Shown one piece after another: positions 53,917-62,559 of a stretch of 64,000 nt of DNA. Made by a program: the position numbers and the translations under genes. A model generated the notes under the pieces. The model saw only the letters and a program-made list of their open reading frames with translations. It had not been told where the DNA came from and did not search any database. The stretch comes from Meghimatium bilineatum (lineage: Eukaryota > Mollusca > Gastropoda > Stylommatophora > Philomycidae). Location of the stretch: NCBI GenBank assembly GCA_034231615.1, contig CM067311.1, positions 20,030,173 to 20,094,172 on the forward strand, written 5' to 3'. Numbering within the stretch: the stretch's first letter is position 1; the number at the start of each line of letters is the position of its first letter.

Positions 53917-56597
53917 GGTCTCTTGCTGTTTAGTACGTCAAAACTTAGTGTTCTGTGGAATATTACTCACAAATTGGTGTACTGCAGCTTACTACACCAG
54001 AATTTGTAGTCTGGACACACGCATTTGGTGTATTCCAGCTTACTACGTTAGAACTCGGTGTTTTCTGGCATATTACTCACAAATTGGGTGTACTGCAGCT
54101 TACTACACCAGAATTTGTAGTCTGGACACACGCAATTGGTGTATTCCAGCTTTCTACGTTAGAACTCGGTGTTTTCTGGCATATTACTCACAAATTCATT
54201 GTACTGAAGCTTACAACACTAGAATTGAGTGTATTCTGGCATATTACACATGACTTCGTTGTTTTGCAGCTTAATACGTAAGAACACTGGCGTATTGCAC
54301 ACAAATTAGGTCTCTTGCTGTTTAGTACGTCAGAACTCAGTGTTCTGTGGAATATTACTCACAAATTGGGTGTACTGCAGCTTACTACACCAGAATTTGT
54401 AGTCTGGACACACGCATTTGGTGTATTCCAGCTTACTACGTTAGAACTCGGTGTTTTCTGGCATATTACTGACAAATTCATTGTACTGAAGCTTACTACA
54501 CTAGAATTGATTGTATTCTGGCCTATTACACATGACTTCGTTGCTTTGCAGATTGATACGTACGAACACTGGCGTATTACACACAAATTAGGTCCTGCTG
54601 TTTAGTATGTCAAAAGTCAGTGTTCTATGGCATATTACTCACAAATTGGGTGTACTGCAGCTTACTACACCAGAATTTGTAGTCTGGACACACGCATTTG
54701 GTGTATTCCAGCTTACTACGTTAGAACTCGGTGTTTTCTGGCATATTACTCACAAATTAGGTGTACTGCAGCTTACTACACCAGAATTTGTAGTCTGGAC
54801 ACACGCAATTGGTGTATTCCAGCTTTCTACGTTAGAACTCGGTGTTTTCTGGCATATTACTCACAAATTCATTGTACTGAAGCTTACAACACTAGAATTG
54901 AGTGTATTCTGGCATATTACCTATGACTTCGTTGTTTTGCAGCTTAATACGTAAGAACACTGGCGTATTGCACAAAAATTAGGTCTCTTGCTGTTTAGTA
55001 CGTCAGAACTCAGTGTTCTGTGGAATATTACTCACAAATTGGGTGTACTGCAGCTTACTACACCAGAATTTGTAGTCTGGACACACGCATTTGGTGTATT
55101 CCAGCTTACTACGTTAGAACTCGGTGTTTTCTGGCATATTACTCACAAATTCATTGTACTGAAGCTTACTACACTAGAATTGAGTGTATTCTGGCCTATT
55201 ATACATGATTATGTTGTATTGCAGCATAATACGTCAGAATACTGGCGTATTACACACAAATTAGGTCTTGCTGTTTAGTACGTCACAACTCAGTGTTCTA
55301 TGGCATATTACTCACAAATTGGGTGTACTGCAGCTTACTACACCAGAATTTGTAGTCTGGACACACGCATTTGGTGTATTCAAGCTTAATACGTAAGAAC
55401 ACTGGCGTATTGCACACAAATTAGGTCTCTTGATGTTTAGTACGTCAAAACTTAGTGTTCTGTGGAATATTACTCACAAATTGGTGTACTGCAGCTTACT
55501 ACACCAGAATTTGTAGTCTGGACACACGCATTTGGTGTATTCCAGCTTACTACGTTAGAACTCGGTGTTTTCTGGCATATTACTGACAAATTCATTGTAC
55601 TGAAGCTTACTACACTAGAATTGATTGTATTCTGGCCTATTACAAATGACTTCGTTGTTTTGCAGATTGATACGTAAGAACACTGGCGTATTACACACAA
55701 ATTAGGTCTTGCTGTTTAGTATGTCAAAAGTCAGTGTTCTATGGCATATTACTCACAAATTGGGTGTACTGCAGCTTACTACACCAGAATTTGTAGTCTG
55801 GACACACGCATTTGGTGTATTCAAGCTTAATACGTTAGAACTCGGTGTTTTCTGGCATATTACTCACAAATTGGGTGTACTGCAGCTTACTACACCAGAA
55901 TTTGTAGTCTGGACACACGCAATTGGTGTATTCCAGCTTACTACGTTAGAACTCGGTGTTTTCTGGCATATTACTCACAAATTCATTGTACTGAAGCTTA
56001 CAACACTATAATTGAGTGTATTCTGGCATATTACACATGACTTCGTTGTTTTGCAGCTTAATACGTAAGAACACTGGCGTATTGCACACAAATTAGGTCT
56101 CTTGCTGTTTAGTACGTCAAAACTCAGTGTTCTGTGGAATATTACTCACAAATTGGGTGTACTGCAGCTTACTACACCAGAATTTGTAGTCTGGACACAC
56201 GCATTTGGTGTATTCCAGCTTACTACGTTAGAACTCGGTGTTCTGTGGAATATTACTCACAAATTGGGTGTACTGCAGCTTACTACACCAGAATTTGTAG
56301 TCTGGACACGCATTTGGTGTATTCCAGCTTACTACGTTAGAACTCGGTGTTTTCTGGCATATTACTCACAAATTGGGTGTACTGCAGCTTACTACACCAG
56401 AATTTGTAGTCTGGACACACGCATTTGGTGTATTCCAGCTTACTACGTTAGAACTCGGTGTTTTCTGGCATATTACTCACAAATTCATTATACTGAAGCT
56501 TACTACACTAGAATTGAGTGTATTCTGGCCTATTATACATGATTATGTTGTATTGCAGCATAATACGTCAGAATACTGGCGTATTACACACAAATTA
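53917..56597 (+). repeat. R block of super-repeat copy 2
   Basis: Modules start at 53917 (392), 54309 (282), 54591 (391), 54982 (282), 55264 (160), 55424 (281), 55705 (391) and 56096 (502). It matches 40657-42835 with a shift of 13260 and 44905-45406 with 11191. The 2069-bp unit is single here. It has CTTGATGTTTAG but not CAGCTTGCTAC or CTGGCCAATTAC. A private CACTATAATTG lies near 56004. Confidence 0.89.
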
Positions 56598-59032
56598 GGT
56601 CTTGCTGTTTAGTATGTCAAAAGTCAGTGTTCTATGGCATATTACTCACAAATTGGGTGTACTGCAGCTTACTACACCAGAATTTGTAGTCTGGACACAC
56701 GCATTTGGTGTATTCAAGCTTAATACGTAAGAACACTGGCGTATTGCACACAAATTAGGTCTCTTGCTGTTTAGTACGTCAAAACTTAGTGTTCTGTGGA
56801 ATATTACTCACAAATTGGTGTACTGCAGCTTACTACACCAGAATTTGTAGTCTGGACACACGCATTTGGTGTATTCCAGCTTACTACGTAAAAACTCAGT
56901 GTTCTATGGAATATTACTCACAAATTGGGTGTACTGCAGCTTACTACACCAGAATTTGTAGTCTGGACACACGCATTTGGTGTAGTCCAGCTTACTACGT
57001 TAGAACTCGGAGTTTTCTGGCATATTACAAATTCATTGTTATGCAGCTTACTACACCAGAATTTGTAGTCTGGACACACGCATTTGGTGTATTCCAGCTT
57101 ACTACGTTAGGACTCGGAGTTTTCTGGCATATTACTCACAAATTCATTGTACTGAAGCTTACTACACTAGAATTGATTGCATTCTGGCCTATTATACATG
57201 ATTCTGTTGTATTGCAGCATAATACGTCAGAATACTGGCGTATTACACACAAATTAGGTCTTGCTGTTTAGTATGTCAAAACTCAGTGTTTTCTGGCATA
57301 TTACTCACAAATTGGGTGTACTGCAGCTTACTACACCAGAATTTGTAGTCTGGACACACGCATTTGGTGTATTCCAGCTTACTACGTTAGAACTCGGTGT
57401 TTTCTGGCATATTACTGACAAATTCATTGTATTGAAGCTTACTACACTAGAATTGATTGTATTCTGGCCTATTACACATGACATCGTTGTTTTGCAGATT
57501 GATACGTAAGAACACTGGCGTATTACACACAAATTAGGTCTTGCTGTTTAGTATGTCAAAAGTCAGTGTTCTATGGCATATTACTCACAAATTGGGTGTA
57601 CTGCAGTTTACTACACCAGAATTTGTAGTCTGGACACACGCATTTGGTGTATTCCAGCTTACTACGTTAGAACTCGGTGTTTTCTGGCATATTACTCACA
57701 AATTGGGTGTACTGCAGCTTACTACACCAGAATTTGTAGTCTGGACACACGCAATTGGTGTATTCCAGCTTACTACGTTAGAACTCGGTGTTTTCTGGCA
57801 TATTACTCACAAATTCATTGTACTGAAGCTTACAACACTAGAATTGAGTGTATTCTGGCATATTACACATGACTTCGTTGTTTTGCAGCTTAATACGTAA
57901 GAACACTGGCGTATTGCACACAAATTAGGTCTCTTGCTGTTTAGTACGTCAAAACTCAGTGTTCTGTGGAATATTACTCACAAATTGGGTGTACTGCAGC
58001 TTACTACACCAGAATTTGTAGTCTGGACACACGCATTTGGTGTATTCCAGCTTACTACGTTAGAACTCGGTGTTTTCTGGCATATTACTCACAAATTGGG
58101 TGTACTGCAGCTTACTACACCAGAATTTGTAGTCTGGACACACGCATTTGGTGTATTCCAGCTTACTACGTTAGAACTCGGTGTTTTCTGGCATATTACT
58201 CACAAATTCATTGTACTGAAGCTTACTACACTAGAATTGAGTGTATTCTGGCCTATTATACATGATTATGTTGTATTGCAGCATAATACGTCAGAATACT
58301 GGCGTATTACACACAAATTAGGTCTTGCTGTTTAGTACGTCAAAACTCAGTGTTCTATGGCATATTACTCACAAATTGGGTGTACTGCAGCTTACTACAC
58401 CAGAATTTGTAGTCTGGACACACGCATTTGGTGTATTCAAGCTTAATACGTAAGAACATTGGCGTATTGCACACAAATTAGGTCTCTTGCTGTTTAGTAC
58501 GTCAAAACTTAGTGTTCTGTGGAATATTACTCACAAATTGGTGTACTGCAGCTTACTACACCAGAATTTGTAGTCTGGACACACGCATTTGGTGTATTCC
58601 AGCTTACTACGTCAAAACTCAGTGTTCTATGGAATATTACTCACAAATTGGGTGTACTGCAGCTTACTACACCAGAATGTGTAGTCTGGACACACGCATT
58701 TGGAGTATTCCAGCTTACTACGTTAGAACTCGGTGTTCTGTGGTATATTACTCACAAATTCATTGTACTGAAGCTTACTACGCTAGAATTGATTGTATTC
58801 TGGCCTATTATACATGATTCTGTTGTTTTGCAGATTGATACGTAAGAACACTGGCGTATTACACACAAATTAGGTCTTGCTGTTTAGTATGTCAAAACTC
58901 AGTGTTTTCTGGCATATTACTCACAAATTGGGTGTACTGCAGCTTACTACACCAGAATTTGTAGTCTGGACACACGCATTTGGTGTATTCAAGCTTAATA
59001 CGTAAGAACACTGGCGTATTGCACACAAATTA
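56598..59032 (+). repeat. P block of super-repeat copy 2
   Basis: Modules start at 56598 (160), 56758 (499), 57257 (280), 57537 (391), 57928 (393), 58321 (160), 58481 (392) and 58873 (160). It is collinear with 45407-48341 except for the missing 500-bp module. GACATCGTTG near 57480 and CTGCAGTTTAC near 57601 are private. Confidence 0.89.
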
Positions 59033-61050
59033 GGTCTCTTGCTGTTTAGTACGTCAAAACTTAGTGTTCTGTGGAATATTACTCACAAATTGGTGTACTG
59101 CAGCTTACTACACCAGAATTTGTAGTCTGGACACACGCATTTGGTGTATTCCAGCTTACTACGTTAGAACTCGGTGTTTTCTGGCATATTACTGACAAAT
59201 TCATTGTACTGAAGCTTACTACACTAGAATTGATTGTATTCTGGCCTATTACAAATGACTTCGTTGTTTTGCAGATTGATACGTACGAACACTGGCGTAT
59301 TACACACAAATTAGGTCTTGCTGTTTAGTATGTCAAAAGTCAGTGTTCTATGGCATATTACTCACAAATTGGGTGTACTGCAGCTTACTACACCAGAATT
59401 TGTAGTCTGGACACACGCATTTGGTGTATTCAAGCTTAATACGTTAGAACTCGGTGTTTTCTGGCATATTACTCACAAATTGGGTGTACTGCAGCTTACT
59501 ACACCAGAATTTGTAGTCTGGACACACGCAATTGGTGTATTCCAGCTTACTACGTTAGAACTCGGTGTTTTCTGGCATATTACTCACAAATTCATTGTAC
59601 TGAAGCTTACAACACTAGAATTGAGTGTATTCTGGCATATTACACATGACTTCGTTGTTTTGCAGCTTAATACGTAAGAACACTGGCGTATTGCACACAA
59701 ATTAGGTCTCTTGCTGTTTAGTACGTCAAAACTCAGTGTTCTGTGGAATATTACTCACAAATTGGGTGTACTGCAGCTTACTACACCAGAATTTGTAGTC
59801 TGGACACACGCATTTGGTGTATTCCAGCTTACTACGTTAGAACTCGGTGTTTTCTGGCATATTACTCACAAATTGGGTGTACTGCAGCTTACTACACCAG
59901 AATTTGTAGTCTGGACACACGCAATTGGTGTATTCCAGCTTTCTACGTTAGAACTCGGTGTTTTCTGGCATATTACTCACAAATTCATTGTACTGAAGCT
60001 TACAACACTAGAATTGAGTGTATTCTGGCATATTACACATGACTTCGTTGTTTTGCAGCTTAATACGTAAGAACACTGGCGTATTGCACACAAATTAGGT
60101 CTCTTGCTGTTTAGTACGTCAGAACTCAGTGTTCTGTGGAATATTACTCACAAATTGGGTGTACTGCAGCTTACTACACCAGAATTTGTAGTCTGGACAC
60201 ACGCATTTGGTGTATTCCAGCTTACTACGTTAGAACTCGGTGTTTTCTGGCATATTACTGACAAATTCATTGTACTGAAGCTTACTACACTAGAATTGAT
60301 TGTATTCTGGCCTATTACACATGACTTCGTTGTTGTGCAGATTGATACGTACGAACACTGGCGTATTACACACAAATTAGGTCCTGCTGTTTAGTATGTC
60401 AAAAGTCAGTGTTCTATGGCATATTACTCACAAATTGGGTGTACTGCAGCTTACTACACCAGAATTTGTAGTCTGGACACACGCATTTGGTGTATTCCAG
60501 CTTACTACGTTAGAACTCGGTGTTTTCTGGCATATTACTCACACATTCATTGTACTGAAGCTTACTACACTAGAATTGAGTGTATTCTGGCCTATTACAC
60601 ATGACTTCGTTGTTTTGCAGATTGATACGTAAGAACACTGGCGTATTACACACAAATTAGGTCTTGCTGTTTAGTATGTCAAAAGTCAGTGTTCTATGGC
60701 ATATTACTCACAAATTGGGTGTACTGCAGCTTACTACACCAGAATTTGTAGTCTGGACACACGCATTTGGTGTATTCAAGCTTAATACGTTAGAACTCGG
60801 TGTTTTCTGGCATATTACTCACAAATTGGGTGTACTGCAGCTTACTACACCAGAATTTGTAGTCTGGACACACGCAATTGGTGTATTCCAGCTTACTACG
60901 TTAGAAATCGGTGTTTTCTGGCATATTACTCACAAATTCATTGTACTGAAGCTTACAACACTAGAATTGAGTGTATTCTGGCATATTACACATGACTTCG
61001 TTGTTTTGCAGCTTAATACGTAAGAACACTGGCGTATTGCACACAAATTA
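59033..61050 (+). repeat. Start of super-repeat copy 3
   Basis: Modules start at 59033 (281), 59314 (391), 59705 (393), 60098 (282), 60380 (280) and 60660 (391). The first four match the Q unit. The fifth is 280 instead of 391 bp and ends in a C-D3 (CCTATTACACATGAC), so collinearity breaks between 60380 and 60659. A private GTTGTTGTGCAG lies near 60330. Confidence 0.87.
60660..60717 (+). repeat. Sub-monomer E, 58-bp deletion form (type example)
   Basis: E58 begins GGTCTTGCTGTTTAGTATG and lacks the CT dinucleotide of the 60-bp form, usually with TACGTC changed to TATGTC, which looks like CpG decay. Subtypes differ after that: AAAAGTCAG, AAATGTCAG, AAAACTCAG followed by a B-like GTTTTCTGG, CACAACTCAG, and a 56-bp form with a further 2-bp loss (for example at 9487, 12321 and 26544). 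A zone III subtype starts GGTCCTGCTG (39272, 41331, 43400, 49689, 52421, 54591, 60380). Subtype order is conserved within each HOR, so these serve as position labels. Confidence 0.88.
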
Positions 61051-61110
61051 GGTCTCTTGCTGTTTAGTACGTCAAAACTCAGTGTTCTGTGGAATATTAC
61101 TCACAAATTG
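61051..61110 (+). repeat. Sub-monomer E, full-length 60-bp form (type example)
   Basis: E opens each module and begins GGTCTCTTGCTGTTTAGTAC. It is the most diverged member of the family: its first half differs from B, while its second half (GTTCTGTGG, then ATTACTCACAAATTG) aligns with B position for position. It always follows a D or B'/D unit ending CAAATTA. Forms followed by a 50-bp A carry ACTTAG in place of ACTCAG (called E60* below). Because E occurs once per module, it is the natural marker for cutting the array. Confidence 0.9.
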
Positions 61111-61133
61111 GGTGTACTGCAGCTTACTACACC
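61111..61133. other. Short dyad in sub-monomer A
   Basis: GGTGTA (61111-61116) is the exact reverse complement of TACACC (61128-61133), with an 11-base spacer containing CTGCAGCT. The same arrangement recurs in nearly every intact A, so several hundred copies are expected across the window. A few copies break the right arm or its neighbourhood (CTGCACC instead of CTACACC, as at 8680 and 10954). Whether it extrudes in vivo is unknown; the stem is only 6 bp. Confidence 0.6.
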
Positions 61134-61161
61134 AGAATTTGTAGTCTGGACACACGCATTT
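61111..61161 (+). repeat. Sub-monomer A, 51 bp (type example)
   Basis: A starts GGTGTACTGCAGCTTACTAC and ends ACACACGCATTT. Aligned to B it lacks 9 bp after GTCTGG. It contains a PstI site (CTGCAG) and two short dyads. Derivatives: A' ending GCAATT (example 61222-61272), which creates CAATTG; A50, which lost one G at its start; and A49, which lost AC in the ACACAC run (first seen in module 821-1211). A is the most abundant sub-monomer with B. Confidence 0.92.
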
Positions 61162-61173
61162 GGTGTATTCCAG
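61146..61173. other. Bipartite dyad across the A-B junction
   Basis: CTGGA (61146-61150) pairs with TCCAG (61169-61173), and ACAC (61152-61155) pairs with GTGT (61163-61166) around a 7-base loop, with a 1x2 internal loop between the two stems. A competing 5-bp dyad CCAGA (61132-61136) with TCTGG (61145-61149) shares the CTGG arm, so the two are mutually exclusive. The element recurs at each A-B junction and keeps its outer stem in the A49 form. Confidence 0.55.
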
Positions 61174-61221
61174 CTTACTACGTTAGAACTCGGTGTTTTC
61201 TGGCATATTACTCACAAATTG
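61162..61221 (+). repeat. Sub-monomer B, 60 bp (type example)
   Basis: B starts GGTGTATTCCAGCTTACTAC, passes through GTTAGAACTCGGTG and ends ATTACTCACAAATT plus G or C. It always follows A or A', making the 111-bp A-B dimer. Derivatives: B' with TTCAAGCTTAATACG, which creates a HindIII site; B'' with CAGCTTTCTACG (4498 and throughout zone III); and B56, which lost 4 bp so that ATTACTCAC reads ATTAC before AAATTC. Confidence 0.92.
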
Positions 61222-61332
61222 GGTGTACTGCAGCTTACTACACCAGAATTTGTAGTCTGGACACACGCAATTGGTGTATTCCAGCTTACTACGTTAGAAC
61301 TCGGTGTTTTCTGGCATATTACTCACAAATTC

Positions 61333-61392
61333 ATTGTACTGAAGCTTACAACACTAGAATTGAGTGTATTCTGGCATATTACACATGACTTC
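61333..61392 (+). repeat. Sub-monomer C, 60 bp (type example)
   Basis: C starts ATTGTACTGAAGCTTAC and contains a HindIII site (AAGCTT), then ACACTAGAATTGA(G/T)TGTATTCTGG. Its tail is either CATATTACACATGACTTC or CCTATTATACATGATT(A/C)T. It follows B and is always followed by D, so C-D is a second kind of 111-bp dimer, with the long and short halves in the opposite order to A-B. A 57-bp form with a 3-bp loss (CTTACACTAG) marks the 390-bp modules of zone II, for example near 11171, 15952, 19841, 23172, 25392 and 30178. Confidence 0.9.
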
Positions 61393-61443
61393 GTTGTTTT
61401 GCAGCTTAATACGTAAGAACACTGGCGTATTGCACACAAATTA
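61393..61443 (+). repeat. Sub-monomer D, type D1, 51 bp (type example)
   Basis: D closes each module. D1 carries CTTAATACGTAAGAACAC and GCGTATTGCACAC and is followed by the 60-bp E. Aligned to B, D lacks 9 bp near the middle (the GGTGTTTTC region), so A and D are each 9 bp shorter than B at similar but not identical places. The TAA in ACGTAAG interrupts the otherwise open frame through A-B-C. Confidence 0.88.
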
Positions 61444-62178
61444 GGTCTCTTGCTGTTTAGTACGTCAAAACTCAGTGTTCTGTGGAATATTACTCACAAA
61501 TTGGGTGTACTGCAGCTTACTACACCAGAATTTGTAGTCTGGACACACGCATTTGGTGTATTCCAGCTTACTACGTTAGAACTCGGTGTTTTCTGGCATA
61601 TTACTCACAAATTGGGTGTACTGCAGCTTACTACACCAGAATTTGTAGTCTGGACACACGCAATTGGTGTATTCCAGCTTTCTACGTTAGAACTCGGTGT
61701 TTTCTGGCATATTACTCACAAATTCATTGTACTGAAGCTTACAACACTAGAATTGAGTGTATTCTGGCATATTACACATGACTTCGTTGTTTTGCAGCTT
61801 AATACGTAAGAACACTGGCGTATTGCACACAAATTAGGTCTCTTGCTGTTTAGTACGTCAAAACTCAGTGTTCTGTGGAATATTACTCACAAATTGGGTG
61901 TACTGCAGCTTACTACACCAGAATTTGTAGTCTGGACACACGCATTTGGTGTATTCCAGCTTACTACGTTAGAACTCGGTGTTTTCTGGCATATTACTCA
62001 CAAATTGGGTGTACTGCAGCTTACTACACCAGAATTTGTAGTCTGGACACACGCATTTGGTGTATTCCAGCTTACTACGTTAGAACTCGGTGTTTTCTGG
62101 CATATTACTCACAAATTCATTGTACTGAAGCTTACTACACTAGAATTGAGTGTATTCTGGCCTATTATACATGATTAT

Positions 62179-62229
62179 GTTGTATTGCAGCATAATACGT
62201 CAGAATACTGGCGTATTACACACAAATTA
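62179..62229 (+). repeat. Sub-monomer D, type D2, 51 bp (type example)
   Basis: D2 carries CATAATACGTCAGAATAC and TGGCGTATTACACAC. It follows the C form with CCTATTATACATGATT and is followed by E58. TCA replaces the TAA of D1. Chimeras with D2 on the left and D1 on the right (CATAATACGTAAGAACAC) are found at 379-429 and at the end of module 430-820. Confidence 0.86.
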
Positions 62230-62338
62230 GGTCTTGCTGTTTAGTACGTCAAAACTCAGTGTTCTATGGCATATTACTCACAAATTGGGTGTACTGCAGC
62301 TTACTACACCAGAATTTGTAGTCTGGACACACGCATTT

Positions 62339-62389
62339 GGTGTATTCAAGCTTAATACGTAAGAACATTGGCGTATTGCACACAAATTA
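62339..62389 (+). repeat. Recombinant B'/D sub-monomer, 51 bp (type example)
   Basis: The left part is B' (GGTGTATTCAAGCTTAATAC) and the right part is D1 (ACGTAAGAACAC onward). The switch lies in CTTAATACGT, which both parents share, so this is a crossover within homology. By my module parse it occurs 41 times: in 29 modules of 160 bp and one of 158, in eight of 271 or 273 bp and in three of 382 or 384 bp. It is followed every time by E60* and A50, which implies one founder event copied by later amplification. Confidence 0.85.
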
Positions 62390-62499
62390 GGTCTCTTGCT
62401 GTTTAGTACGTCAAAACTTAGTGTTCTGTGGAATATTACTCACACATTGGTGTACTGCAGCTTACTACACCAGAATTTGTAGTCTGGACACACGCATTT

Positions 62500-62559
62500 G
62501 GTGTATTCCAGCTTACTACGTCAAAACTCAGTGTTCTATGGAATATTACTCACAAATTG
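62500..62559 (+). repeat. Recombinant B/E sub-monomer, 60 bp (type example)
   Basis: The left part is B (GGTGTATTCCAGCTTACTAC) and the right part is E (GTCAAAACTCAGTGTTCTATG then GAATATTACTC). The switch is at TACGT, common to both. Zone I and II copies and all 499-bp modules read TACGTAAAAACTC, while copies in the zone III 392-bp modules read TACGTCAAAACTC. The hybrid sits second in the 499-bp modules and in many 392-bp modules. Confidence 0.82.

Larger units (their letters stand above)
61051..62229 (+). repeat. Three tandem 393-bp modules
   Basis: Modules start at 61051, 61444 and 61837, each E60 plus three dimers and exactly 393 bp. They are similar but not identical: the second has B'' (CAGCTTTCTACG) and the third ends C-D2 (CATGATTATG). 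This is the only run of three equal-length full modules in the window. Confidence 0.9.

Noticed and set aside
61387-61410. CENP-B box in C-D (GACTTCGTTGTTTTGCAG)
   Set aside because: It shares TTCG only. The required A and the CGGG end of the box consensus (NTTCGNNNNANNCGGGN) are missing.
61436-61450. Telomere-like TTAGG in AAATTAGGTC
   Set aside because: Single occurrence per module at the D-E junction, never in tandem.
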